Below are positions 24,783-33,113 of a DNA stretch of 64,000 bases, one piece after another (position 1 is the first letter of the stretch; each line of letters begins with the position of its first letter). The notes under the pieces are model-generated. The model had not been told where the DNA came from, did no database searches, and saw nothing but the letters and a program-made list of their open reading frames with translations. Both the position numbers and the translations under genes were made by a program. The stretch is taken from NCBI RefSeq assembly GCF_002726155.1, contig NZ_PBSH01000010.1:1-64000 (forward strand), written 5' to 3'. This stretch comes from Alcanivorax sp. Its GTDB lineage: Bacteria > Pseudomonadota > Gammaproteobacteria > Pseudomonadales > Alcanivoracaceae.

Positions 24783-25582
24783 CAGCGCCAGGTCTTCTTT
24801 CGTTTCCAGCGTTTTTCCGGTCGGTCATCCCCCGCCGACTGGCCCAGATAAAATTCACGAATATCGTCGCTGGCGAGTAGATCCTCGGCAGTGCCATCCA
24901 TGACAATGCGCCCGGTTTCCAGTACGTAGCCATGGTCCGCCGTATTCAGCGCCACCTGGGCATTCTGCTCTACCAGCAATAACGTAACGCCCTGCTCTTT
25001 ATTGAGCCGGCGAATAATCTGGAAGATTTCCTGCACCAGCAGTGGCGACAGGCCCAGCGAAGGCTCATCCAGCAGCATCAATGAAGGGCGCGACATCAGC
25101 CCACGGCCAATGGCCAGCATTTGCTGCTGACCGCCGGACAAGGTGCCTGCTGCCTGGCTACGGCGATCTTTCAGAATAGGGAAATAGTCATAAACCATTT
25201 CGATATCCTGGCGGACGGCGGCCTTGTCACGGCGAATATAGGCGCCCATGACCAGGTTTTCTTCCACGCTCAGGAAAGGGAATACCTCTCGCCCTTCGGG
25301 TACATGGGCAATACCTTTTCGTACCAGCTTGTCCGGCTCGCTGCCGTCGATGGTTTCACCGGCCAGGGTGACGCTGCCTTTGCGCGGTGCCAATGCACCG
25401 GAAATGGTTTTCATCAGGGTCGTCTTGCCAGCACCGTTGGCACCCAGGATGGTGACCACCGAACCTTCATGGACATCGATGGACACCCCGCGCAGGGCCA
25501 TCACCGGGCCATAAAACGCTTCCAGATTTTTCACCTGCAACAGGGGCTGGGCGCTCTGGGTTTTCTCTGCCGCGTTACTCAT
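24782..25582 (-). CDS. livF: Liv-type ABC transporter ATP-binding protein (LivF-like)
   Basis: A 266-residue ATPase. Walker A is GANGAGKTT, the signature LSGGQQQMLAIGRGLM, Walker B LMLLDEPSLGL, and the switch His is in TLLLVEQNAQ (Gln/Glu-type LivF end). It pairs with the LivG-like ATPase upstream; the coding regions overlap by 4 bp. Confidence 0.93.
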   Translation of the reverse strand: MSNAAEKTQSAQPLLQVKNLEAFYGPVMALRGVSIDVHEGSVVTILGANGAGKTTLMKTISGALAPRKGSVTLAGETIDGSEPDKLVRKGIAHVPEGREVFPFLSVEENLVMGAYIRRDKAAVRQDIEMVYDYFPILKDRRSQAAGTLSGGQQQMLAIGRGLMSRPSLMLLDEPSLGLSPLLVQEIFQIIRRLNKEQGVTLLLVEQNAQVALNTADHGYVLETGRIVMDGTAEDLLASDDIREFYLGQSAGDDRPEKRWKRKKTWR

Positions 25583-26349
25583 GATGTAGCCTCCGTACCC
25601 AGGTACGCTTCAATCACTTTCGGGTTCGCCTGCACTTCGGCAGCGGTACCCATGGCCAGCGGATGGCCTTCTGCCACCGCCAGCACCCGGTCGGAGACAC
25701 GCGACACCAGGCTCATATCGTGCTCCACCATCAGTACGGTAAGCCCCAGATCTTTCTGCATGTCCTCAATCCACCAGGCCATGTTCTGGGTTTCTTCCAC
25801 ACTAAGCCCGGAGGCCGGCTCATCCAGCAGAATCAATTTCGGTTCACTGGCCAGTGCACGGGCAATTTCCACCACCTTGCGCACCCCGTAAGGCAGCCCG
25901 GCGATTAATTTGTCCCGGTACGGCGCCAGATCCAGAAAATCGATAACCTCTTCCACCAGCAGGCGCTGTTCACGCTCACTGCGTCTTACCTTGGGCAAAA
26001 ACAGCAACTCTTCGAACCAGCGGGTTTGCCGGCGGCAATGCCGGCCGATCAGCAGGTTCTGCAAGACCGAGGAGTGATCGAACAACTCGATATTCTGGAA
26101 GGTGCGGGCGATCCCCAGCCCGGCCACGTCGTGGGCAGGCAAGCCAGTGATATCCTGGCCATCGAAGATGATCTGCCCCGCACTCGGTTCATAAAGGCGG
26201 CTAATCAGATTGAAGATAGTGGATTTACCGGCCCCATTGGGCCCCACCAGAGTAAAGACTTCACCGGCTTCCACGTGGAAGCTGACGCCATCCACCGCTT
26301 TAACGCCCCCGAAGGAAATGGAAAGATCCTTAACCTGTAACAGACTCAT
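25579..26349 (-). CDS. livG: Liv-type ABC transporter ATP-binding protein (LivG-like)
   Basis: A 256-residue ATPase with Walker A GPNGAGKST, the LivG-type insert GIARTFQNIELF, a modified signature region LPYGVRKVVEIARAL and Walker B LILLDEPASGL, ending with the C-terminal LivG extension (EVQANPKVIEAYLG). It is the second NBD of the heteromeric importer and overlaps the LivM-like gene by 4 bp. Confidence 0.93.
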   Translation of the reverse strand: MSLLQVKDLSISFGGVKAVDGVSFHVEAGEVFTLVGPNGAGKSTIFNLISRLYEPSAGQIIFDGQDITGLPAHDVAGLGIARTFQNIELFDHSSVLQNLLIGRHCRRQTRWFEELLFLPKVRRSEREQRLLVEEVIDFLDLAPYRDKLIAGLPYGVRKVVEIARALASEPKLILLDEPASGLSVEETQNMAWWIEDMQKDLGLTVLMVEHDMSLVSRVSDRVLAVAEGHPLAMGTAAEVQANPKVIEAYLGTEATS

Positions 26350-27443
26350 CGTTGGCGCTCCGTTTTCAGGTAAGTTCGGGTACGTCGGAACATACCCTTG
26401 CGATACAAGGGAAACAGTTGCAGCCAGGTGCGCACCTTGAACCAGACTCCGTAGAGCCCGCGGGGCTCGTAAATCACCATGAGCAGGATCAACAACGCGA
26501 ACAGTGCCGTATCGAGACCAGGATAGGCCGCGATCTGTATACCCGCAGTGTTATCCAGGTAATCACTGGCAATCGCGATAACTTGTGGCAACAGCACCAC
26601 CACGATGGCACCGAAGAACGCGCCGTGCACTGAACCCAACCCGCCAATCACCACCTGCAACAGCAACGTGATGGAAATCAGCACCAGGAAGCTTTCATAG
26701 TTCACCGCCTGGGCCAGGTGAGCGTAAAGCGCACCTGCCAGCCCGGTAATGGCACAGGACAAGCTGAACGCCAGGGTTTTGGCGCGGGCCACATTGACGC
26801 CAAGCGCACGGGCAGAGACTTCGCTGTCACGCACCGCCAGAAACGACCGGCCCGAAGCACTACGCAGCAAGTTCAGGTAGCCCAGCGTCACCAGCACCAG
26901 CACCCCCAGACAGAGATAATAGAAAGCCTCTGGCGTGGCGTAACGGTCGATCTCCATGCCGAACAGGTTGATTGGTGGCGCAAACACACCGGCGACCCCG
27001 CCGGTCACCGGCTCGGCCATGATCGACACATCCTCCACAATGATGCTCAGCGCCAGGGTGGCAATGCCCAGATAGATGCCGCTCATACGCAGTATCGGCC
27101 GGGCAATGACGGCGCCGGCGATTCCGGAGGTCACCGCACTGGCCAGCAACGCAGGCACGAAATGCCAGCCACGCTGCATCAGTGCCAGATTGGTAAAGGC
27201 ACCGATCGCCATAAACGCTGCATGGCCAAGGCTGACTTGCCCGGTGTGGCCACTGATCAGCATCAGCCCCAGCCCCGCCAGCGACCAGACCAGCACAGCA
27301 GTCAGTTCACCCAGATAGTAATTACCGAGCACCCAGGGCGCAGCCAGCAGCAGTGCGGCCAGTATCGCGTACTGGGCCATGTGCCAGCGGCCTTCAAACA
27401 GATTGATATCGTCGTCGTAACGGCTTTTAAAACGGTTGCTCAT
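26346..27443 (-). CDS. livM: Liv-type ABC transporter permease (LivM-like)
   Basis: A 365-residue membrane protein with about ten hydrophobic segments. Family landmarks are GLGLMLISGHTGQVSLGHAAF near the start and the NBD-coupling region DSEVSARALGVNVARAKTLAF. It forms the transmembrane channel with the LivH-like permease, 3 bp upstream. Confidence 0.93.
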   Translation of the reverse strand: MSNRFKSRYDDDINLFEGRWHMAQYAILAALLLAAPWVLGNYYLGELTAVLVWSLAGLGLMLISGHTGQVSLGHAAFMAIGAFTNLALMQRGWHFVPALLASAVTSGIAGAVIARPILRMSGIYLGIATLALSIIVEDVSIMAEPVTGGVAGVFAPPINLFGMEIDRYATPEAFYYLCLGVLVLVTLGYLNLLRSASGRSFLAVRDSEVSARALGVNVARAKTLAFSLSCAITGLAGALYAHLAQAVNYESFLVLISITLLLQVVIGGLGSVHGAFFGAIVVVLLPQVIAIASDYLDNTAGIQIAAYPGLDTALFALLILLMVIYEPRGLYGVWFKVRTWLQLFPLYRKGMFRRTRTYLKTERQR

Positions 27444-27446
27444 GGC

Positions 27447-28325
27447 CTACACCTTCTTCTGGCTGATCTGTGCAAACAGGCCGCCGGGGCGCAAGATCAG
27501 CACCAGCAACATCAGCACATAAGGAGCAATCTGACCGACGCCAGAAGGCAAGTAACGGCCCGCGAACGGTTCCACGATGCCCACCAGCAACCCGCCCAGT
27601 AACGCACCGGGCAAGGACCCCAGCCCGCCGATTACCGCCGCAGCAAACGCCTTGATGCCAAACAGCAGGCCCACCGATGGCTCAACCGCCCCCTTGGCGG
27701 CGAACATGACCCCGGCAATGGCGGCCACCACCCCGGACAGGGCCCAGACAATGGCGTTGATCCGCTTCACCGGAATGCCCATGTAGTAAGCGGCCATCTG
27801 ATTCTGGCTACTGGCCTGCATGGCCACACCGAGGCGGGTGCGGGCAAAGAAGAAGTAAAGAATGGATGTGAGGGCCACGGTAGTAACGATGATCACCGCA
27901 TCCACCACTGGAATGATCAGGTCACCAAATTCCCACACCTTGCCGACAAAAGGCGTTTGCAGGGAGGCGGGATCATGCCCCCAGATCACACCGGCGGCGA
28001 AGCGCATCAGAAAACCCAAAGCGATGGTGAGAATCACCATGGCGAACTGCGGCTGACCAAAAATGGCGCGCAATACCAGGCGATCCAACAGGTAACCAAA
28101 GACCCCCAGAATCAGGGCGGCCAGAGTAATACCTATCAGGAATGGCAGGTCGGCGTATTCGGCATTGATGAAGGTAATGCCCAGAAAGGCCCCCAGCATC
28201 ATCATGTCACCCTGCGCAAAGTTGACTGCTTCTGAGGCTTTGTAAATCAGTACAAAGCCCAGTGCCAGCAACCCGTAGATGCAGCCGTTAGCGACCCCGC
28301 TGACCAGCAGCTGGAGTATATCCAT
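27447..28325 (-). CDS. livH: Liv-type ABC transporter permease (LivH-like)
   Basis: A 292-residue membrane protein and the first gene of the operon (GGGAGAGAGGG before ATG 28325). LivH landmarks are LLVSGVANGCIYGLLALGF and AVNFAQGDMMMLGAF at the N-terminus and AFAAAVIGGLGSLPGALLGG near the end. It has about eight membrane segments. Confidence 0.93.
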   Translation of the reverse strand: MDILQLLVSGVANGCIYGLLALGFVLIYKASEAVNFAQGDMMMLGAFLGITFINAEYADLPFLIGITLAALILGVFGYLLDRLVLRAIFGQPQFAMVILTIALGFLMRFAAGVIWGHDPASLQTPFVGKVWEFGDLIIPVVDAVIIVTTVALTSILYFFFARTRLGVAMQASSQNQMAAYYMGIPVKRINAIVWALSGVVAAIAGVMFAAKGAVEPSVGLLFGIKAFAAAVIGGLGSLPGALLGGLLVGIVEPFAGRYLPSGVGQIAPYVLMLLVLILRPGGLFAQISQKKV

Positions 28326-28395
28326 GGTCCCTCTCTCCCGGGGGGTTTATTGTTCTGGTGTATTTTTATGCAGTTCTTTCGAGACTATCTGAAGC

Positions 28396-28419
28396 TTTAC
28401 ATTCTCTCCAGTATGTAAA
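28396..28419 (-). promoter_or_regulatory. Inverted repeat in the Liv-operon promoter region
   Basis: Perfect arms TTTACAT (28396-28402) and ATGTAAA (28413-28419), separated by 10 bp, about 70 bp upstream of the livH-like start. This is a plausible operator; the cognate regulator is unknown. Confidence 0.4.
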
Positions 28420-28522
28420 ATGTAACAAGGTTGGACAAAGAGCCAAAAACGTCACGGATCAGGCCGGAAAAGCGTTTTTGGGTCGGCGAACGCCAGCAGG
28501 CAGAGAAAAAACAGGACAAAAC

Positions 28523-28557
28523 AAGGAGGAAAGAGAGAGGGAAAGAGAGAAAAAGGG
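28523..28557. other. Polypurine tract
   Basis: 35 consecutive purines on the plus strand, between the Liv promoter region and the DUF3299 stop. On the minus strand it follows the DUF3299 gene as a C/T-rich tract. Confidence 0.6.
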
Positions 28558-28577
28558 CCGCCAGCCAGGCGTTAGCG

Positions 28578-29120
28578 TTACCGAGGGTAACCCGTAAAGG
28601 CTTCCGCACTTTTACCTTCCAGCACATATCCTGCCGTACCGTATTCGGTATCTTGCGATGAGACGGTCAAGGTGCCCTCCAGCCACATTGCATCCAGTGC
28701 CAGATCCAGCGGCACGCCGCGCCCTGCCATCTTCACCAGCACAATCTGGTTACGCGGCGGTGGCGGGGTGTGGATGCACGCACCAAAATACGGAACCAGC
28801 AGGAATTCCCGGACATACTCTTCATCGCCGTCCAGTGGCACGCCGTAACCCGCCATACGCACCTCGGTATTATCCAGAGACTGCTTCAGCGGCGCTTCCC
28901 GCCAGGCCTTGTCGATGGCATCCATCAGCTTCTCGCCACGGCTATCGCCATCGGCAATCCCATCCGGGGCCTGCTGTTCCCCATAGATTTCATCGAACAG
29001 GGAGCTGTATATCGCCGACGGATCATAATCCTGCGGCACCAGAGCATCCCACTCAATTTCATTGGCCGCCACGGACGGCAGGCTGCAGGCAAAACAAAGT
29101 AAAGCAATCAAAAAGCGCAT
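28578..29120 (-). CDS. DUF3299 secreted protein of the zinc cluster
   Basis: A 180-residue exported protein with a signal peptide (FLIALLCFACSLPSVAA). The conserved DUF3299 core includes MAGYGVPLDGDEEYVREFLL and GACIHTPPPPRNQIV, with one Cys and one His that could bind metal. Its family is regularly found beside the ABC permease/ATPase and DUF2796 genes that precede it here. It is the last gene of the leftward nine-gene operon and is probably a periplasmic accessory of zinc uptake. Confidence 0.82.
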   Translation of the reverse strand: MRFLIALLCFACSLPSVAANEIEWDALVPQDYDPSAIYSSLFDEIYGEQQAPDGIADGDSRGEKLMDAIDKAWREAPLKQSLDNTEVRMAGYGVPLDGDEEYVREFLLVPYFGACIHTPPPPRNQIVLVKMAGRGVPLDLALDAMWLEGTLTVSSQDTEYGTAGYVLEGKSAEAFTGYPR

Positions 29121-29122
29121 GG

Positions 29123-30361
29123 TCAGTTCCTGGGTGTCAGGCCATCGGCCAGGCTATTGCGGAAGGCCTTTTCGGCCGGAATCAAACCTGCCAGGGAGCC
29201 CGCCGCGAGAATAGCACCAATAGCCGGCAACTCCCGCAACGCAAGAAAGTTGTCGGGAAGCCGCAGCGACCATTCAGCCAAAGCCATTGGCGCCAATCCC
29301 CATTGCCCTGCAAACAATACCCCCAGACCCAACATACAGCCCAGCATAGTGAGACACAGGCTTTCACCGACAATGACCGTATACACGGCCAATCGCCCCG
29401 CCCCTGTGGCTCGTAGAACCGCCATTTCATGACGGCGCCCTTCCAGGGCCGCCAGCACGGTGGACACAAGCACCAACAAGGCCACCGCCAGAACCGCCAG
29501 CGAGGTTGCCCGCAAGGCATTCTCTCCAGCAGCAGTCATCCGCCACAACCGCTGCAACTGTACCCCGGGAATAATGGCGGTAAGCGGCTCTTTGTCATAA
29601 CGGGACAGCTCCCGCTGCAGGCTCAACACCGCCATACGTCGCTCAAGCCCCAACATGACCGCATTCACCGAATCCGGCTTGTCCAGTGCCTGCCCCGGCA
29701 TGGGAGGCATGCCGGACAGGTAGGCGCCACCGCGGTGGATCAGGGCCATGCCTTGCAGCGAAATATGCACGCTCTGATCCACCGGCGTACCCGTGGGCGC
29801 CAGAATCCCCACCACCGTAAATGGGTGGTTATCATGCTCCACAATAGCCGGGCCGCTGGCGCCATGGGCCAGCACAATGCGCTCACCTTGCTGGTAGCCA
29901 AGCCGTGCGGCCACGGCACTGCCGAGTACGGCCTGATCGGCGCCGGCAAACCAGCGCCCGCTTTGCAGGCTCAAACCCTGATCCCGCCCGTAACGGTAGT
30001 GCGTCAAGTAGCTGTCGTTAGTCGCCACCACCGGATAACCGCGATGGGAATCGCCCAACGCAATAGGAATCCACCACTTCACATCCGGGTGGTCGGCCAG
30101 ATATTCCACCGTGTTCCAGCGAATACCCGCCGTGGGGTCGCTGAGGCGGAACACGCTATAGAGCAAGATATTCATTGGCCCACCACGGGCACTAACGATC
30201 AGGTCGGTGCCCGAAATGGTGCTGGAAAAATTGGCGCGGACCTGATGACGCACCCGATCCACACCGATGATCATCAGCACGCTCATGGCAATGGCAACCA
30301 CGATCAGCAGCGCCGATGTGCGCCGGGTTTTCAGGGAGGCAAGCATCACTTTAGCAAGCAT
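29123..30361 (-). CDS. ABC transporter permease, FtsX/MacB-like, zinc cluster
   Basis: A 412-residue permease with an N-terminal membrane helix (ALLIVVAIAMSVLMIIGV), a large periplasmic MacB-like domain and three C-terminal helices in the FtsX domain (SLAVLAVALLVLVSTVLAA; MLGCMLGLGVLFAGQ; AIGAILAAGSLAGLI). The ATG at 30361 lies inside the ATPase gene end, an 11-bp overlap; the frame extends to 30430 but has no site there. The topology is that of mechanotransmitting/export-type transporters, so classical import should not be assumed. Confidence 0.85.
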   Translation of the reverse strand: MLAKVMLASLKTRRTSALLIVVAIAMSVLMIIGVDRVRHQVRANFSSTISGTDLIVSARGGPMNILLYSVFRLSDPTAGIRWNTVEYLADHPDVKWWIPIALGDSHRGYPVVATNDSYLTHYRYGRDQGLSLQSGRWFAGADQAVLGSAVAARLGYQQGERIVLAHGASGPAIVEHDNHPFTVVGILAPTGTPVDQSVHISLQGMALIHRGGAYLSGMPPMPGQALDKPDSVNAVMLGLERRMAVLSLQRELSRYDKEPLTAIIPGVQLQRLWRMTAAGENALRATSLAVLAVALLVLVSTVLAALEGRRHEMAVLRATGAGRLAVYTVIVGESLCLTMLGCMLGLGVLFAGQWGLAPMALAEWSLRLPDNFLALRELPAIGAILAAGSLAGLIPAEKAFRNSLADGLTPRN

Positions 30362-31058
30362 GACTGCCCTCCCCGGCCAGACTGGCGAAATCCACACTGC
30401 GCTGGAAATGGTGACCCACCTGTCCGTCATGACTCACCATCAGCAAGGCACTGCCGGACTGTTCGCACAGTTCACAAAGCAACGTCAGCAAGGTATCGCG
30501 GCTGCGGCTATCCAGCGCGGAGGTGGGTTCATCGGCAATGATCAGAGCCGGCTTGCCGAACAAGGCCCGGGCGGCCGCCACCCGTTGTTGCTGCCCAAAA
30601 GACAGTTGCCAGGCCGGCAAGTCAATGGGGCCGTCATCCAGCCCCAGCCGTGAAAGCAAGCCACGGGCGGCAGCCTGTCTCTGCTCCTTGCGACGCCCTG
30701 CTTCGCGCTCACAGCGCAGACGGGAGAAGCTGGCCGCAAGACAAACGTTGTCCACGGCGCTCAGGTAGGGCAGCAAATTGAACGCCTGAAAGATAACGCC
30801 CATATGATCGGCGCGAAACGCGTCCCGGCGACGCTGGGAAAGAGTAGAAAAAGGCTGGCCGGCAACCTGAACACGCCCGCTCTGCATCGGGCGGATGCCG
30901 GTAATCAGTGACAACAGAGTGCTTTTGCCACAGCCGCTGGGACCATGAAACAGCACCCGCTCCCCTGCCTGCAGGGCAAACTCCGGCACCTGCAAGAAGG
31001 AACGAACCTGGCCGGGATGACGGTATTCCAGGTCGTTGATTTCCAGTACCGGGCTCAC
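30351..31058 (-). CDS. ABC transporter ATP-binding protein, zinc cluster
   Basis: 235 residues from a GTG at 31058, chosen because CTGGAG lies upstream and the frame otherwise overlaps the zrgA-like stop. Walker A is GPSGCGKST, the signature LSFGQQQRVAAARAL (LSFGQ instead of LSGGQ) and Walker B LIIADEPTSALD. It is of the LolD/MacB type. It partners the FtsX-like permease and lies downstream of the His-rich DUF2796 protein. Confidence 0.9.
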   Translation of the reverse strand: MSPVLEINDLEYRHPGQVRSFLQVPEFALQAGERVLFHGPSGCGKSTLLSLITGIRPMQSGRVQVAGQPFSTLSQRRRDAFRADHMGVIFQAFNLLPYLSAVDNVCLAASFSRLRCEREAGRRKEQRQAAARGLLSRLGLDDGPIDLPAWQLSFGQQQRVAAARALFGKPALIIADEPTSALDSRSRDTLLTLLCELCEQSGSALLMVSHDGQVGHHFQRSVDFASLAGEGSHAC

Positions 31059-31065
31059 TGCGGCA

Positions 31066-31608
31066 TTACTCCAGCGGTATGCGGGTTTCACCCGGCGCCA
31101 GACGCAAGGCACTCTGGGCGGCAGGCAACAGCAACACCACCTCTGTAGTCAGGCTAGAGAAAGTGTCCAGAAACGGTAAATCCACGGCGTTTAATTTTTC
31201 AGGAAACGCGCAGGAAAATAACCACTCGTTGTCCACATCTTCGTGGTGACTGTGCGCGTCGTGATCGTGATGATCATGGGAATCATGCGCTTGCTGCTCC
31301 GGGAACAAGGAGTCCACAGAGCTGATGGAAGCACTGACCGGTTCACACTGTGCGGCCGGCGAAGGCTGTGGCGCGGCCACCTGCGCCAGACGCTTGCCAT
31401 AACGGGCCCGGGCAGGCACGTCCGCTGGCGGCTGCTCAGTGCCGAGGATATCCATCAAGGGCGCCCGGAAACGGATTGTCACCTGCTCTCCCTCCACCAC
31501 CACGGCCGCCTCGGCCAGGCCATGCTGGTGCACGCCTGCGGCGGTCGTAGACAGACTGACCGACAGCAGCAAGCAGGCCAGACTGTTACGTTGCCAACGA
31601 GTTATCAT
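31066..31608 (-). CDS. zrgA: Histidine-rich periplasmic zinc-binding protein, DUF2796 (ZrgA-like)
   Basis: A 180-residue secreted protein with a signal peptide (SLACLLLSVSLSTTAAGVHQHG). A His/Asp-rich tract DSHDHHDHDAHSHHEDVD lies in the middle and is a likely metal sink. Blocks HQHGLAEAAVVVEG and VDLPFLDTFSSLTTEV fit DUF2796, represented by ZrgA of Vibrio cholerae, part of a zinc-uptake system. It overlaps the end of the MerC-like gene by 23 bp. Confidence 0.85.
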   Translation of the reverse strand: MITRWQRNSLACLLLSVSLSTTAAGVHQHGLAEAAVVVEGEQVTIRFRAPLMDILGTEQPPADVPARARYGKRLAQVAAPQPSPAAQCEPVSASISSVDSLFPEQQAHDSHDHHDHDAHSHHEDVDNEWLFSCAFPEKLNAVDLPFLDTFSSLTTEVVLLLPAAQSALRLAPGETRIPLE

Positions 31609-31990
31609 GATTTACCTCACAGTCTTTACAGCCCCGGATGTTACCGACATGGGTAGCCACCAGAGCGATTCCGATCAGCGTTGTCAGTAACGGCTCCCAG
31701 AGAGTGCCGTGCATAGCACTTTCAAAGACAGTTAGCAGACACAGACCCGACAAGGCGAACACGCCGGGGAGCAACACCGAAAGCCGGCGATGTCGACGGT
31801 AGCCTATGCCAATAGCAAGCAAGCTGACCGGCACAATGATGGCGAGCATGACCAGATGAAAAACCTCTTCGACACTGCCAAAAGCCGATAACAACCCGAT
31901 GGCAAAAAGCCCCGCCAGGCTGGCGACACAATGAATCATGCAGAGGCTGGACAGGCCGATGGCCACCGCGTCCAGACGAAAACGTTGCAT
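31586..31990 (-). CDS. MerC-domain membrane protein
   Basis: A 134-residue protein with four hydrophobic segments. The MerC-like N-terminus DAVAIGLSSLCMIHCVASLAG has a Cys-x-x-x-Cys pair (C-MIH-C) in the first helix. The C-terminal NIRGCKDCEVNHD has a CxxC and a His. MerC family members move Hg(II) or related soft metals; in a Zur cluster a zinc role is more likely. The start is ATG 31990; a long upstream open frame overlaps zur and is not used. Confidence 0.82.
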   Translation of the reverse strand: MQRFRLDAVAIGLSSLCMIHCVASLAGLFAIGLLSAFGSVEEVFHLVMLAIIVPVSLLAIGIGYRRHRRLSVLLPGVFALSGLCLLTVFESAMHGTLWEPLLTTLIGIALVATHVGNIRGCKDCEVNHDNSLAT

Positions 31991-32018
31991 TACCGTCTCC
32001 CGAAAAACGATTATTTGT

Positions 32019-32483
32019 TTACGACGCCGCGCAATCCACGCAACGACCATGCACTTCCAGCAGGGGCTCGCGCTGAATAACAAAACCCACTTCATCGAGG
32101 GTTTGCTGCAATTCGTCCACAGCGGCTCCCGCCATGGGCGTTTCCTGAACGCCACCACACTGGTCACACAGCAGGAACACCGTTCCTCGATGGCCGTGCT
32201 GACAGGTGATGTGATCACAGGCCAGATACTGGTTGGTGGAACTGAGTCGATGGGCCAGCCCTTGCTGAACCAGAAAATCCAGCGCTCGATACATAGTGGG
32301 CGGCTGCGCATTGCTCTGATAACGAGCCTTGAACTGATCCAGTAGCTGATAGGCCGTTTGCGGACCACCCTGCTCCAGCATCAACGACATGACCTGCTTG
32401 CGCTGGGGCGTCATCCGCACGCCCTGCTTGCGACATTGCTGTTCAGCGCTGTTAAGAATCTGCTCGGTACGACTCACTGCCAT
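32019..32483 (-). CDS. zur: Zinc-responsive Fur-family repressor Zur
   Basis: A 154-residue Fur-family protein: winged helix (RMTPQRKQVMSLMLEQGGPQTAYQLLDQF; PPTMYRALDFLVQQGL) and a C-terminal dimerisation domain with structural-zinc Cys pairs CDQC and CVDC. The zinc-sensing region HITCQHGHRGTVFLLCDQCG is typical of Zur. With zinc bound it should repress the cluster through the box at 34781-34798. Its position inside the operon implies autoregulation. Confidence 0.92.
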   Translation of the reverse strand: MAVSRTEQILNSAEQQCRKQGVRMTPQRKQVMSLMLEQGGPQTAYQLLDQFKARYQSNAQPPTMYRALDFLVQQGLAHRLSSTNQYLACDHITCQHGHRGTVFLLCDQCGGVQETPMAGAAVDELQQTLDEVGFVIQREPLLEVHGRCVDCAAS

Positions 32484-32492
32484 GTTTTCAGC

Positions 32493-33113
32493 CTAGATAT
32501 CCAGAGTGACCAACAACCGTTGCTGGCCGGGAGACATGGGCGGGGACCGGTGGACCACGCCCGCTCCCGGATTATCCCGCCATGTCTCTCCTTTGAACAG
32601 GGCCACCTGTCCTGCCTCCAGCTGCTCCACGTTTTGCTGCTGGTAAAGCGCACTCTGCTCACAGCCGGGCACTAAAAGCTGATCCGACACACGTGGGGCG
32701 GGCAACCACTGGCTGCCCGCCCCGCCATAGGTGCACAGCATGCGAACCGGAATCCGATCCACGTGGAAGCGTGGGCACATCGGCTTGCGCAACGCCGTCA
32801 CCCGCAACCCGACGCCGTCAACCCCGAACAGACAGGCAACCATATCGGCTAACAGGAACAGGTCCTCTCTCAAGGGGACATAGGTTTCGTGCGGCAGAGA
32901 TCGCAGCAGGGTCGCTTCCAGCTGAGCAATGTCCAACCAGCTTTTCACCGCTAGCCGTTGCTCGCAGGCCAGTGCCACCACATCCTGCCCTACCGGGCTG
33001 GGCCGGTCCCACACGGCTACCTGCACATCATCCTCGAAGATATCCGCGAGGACCGTCACGTCCGGTGCGCCTTGCCAGCCTGGTGGCGAGGCGGTGACAG
33101 TTTGAGCCTGCAT
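32493..33113 (-). CDS. DUF1826 protein of the zinc regulon
   Basis: A 206-residue soluble protein starting at ATG 33113, inside a TGATG overlap with the GTPase gene stop. Conserved blocks are CPRFHVDRIPVRMLCTYGGAGSQW and ALFKGETWRDNPGAGVVHRSPP. The His/Asp/Cys pattern (PRFHVD ... HRSPP) looks like a cupin/dioxygenase-type metal site. DUF1826 genes commonly travel with COG0523 GTPases. The biochemical role is unknown. Confidence 0.82.
   Translation of the reverse strand: MQAQTVTASPPGWQGAPDVTVLADIFEDDVQVAVWDRPSPVGQDVVALACEQRLAVKSWLDIAQLEATLLRSLPHETYVPLREDLFLLADMVACLFGVDGVGLRVTALRKPMCPRFHVDRIPVRMLCTYGGAGSQWLPAPRVSDQLLVPGCEQSALYQQQNVEQLEAGQVALFKGETWRDNPGAGVVHRSPPMSPGQQRLLVTLDI

Noticed and set aside
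28358..28627. Short charged frames over the polypurine tract
   Set aside because: They consist of Lys/Arg/Glu runs created by the purine tract and lack start signals.
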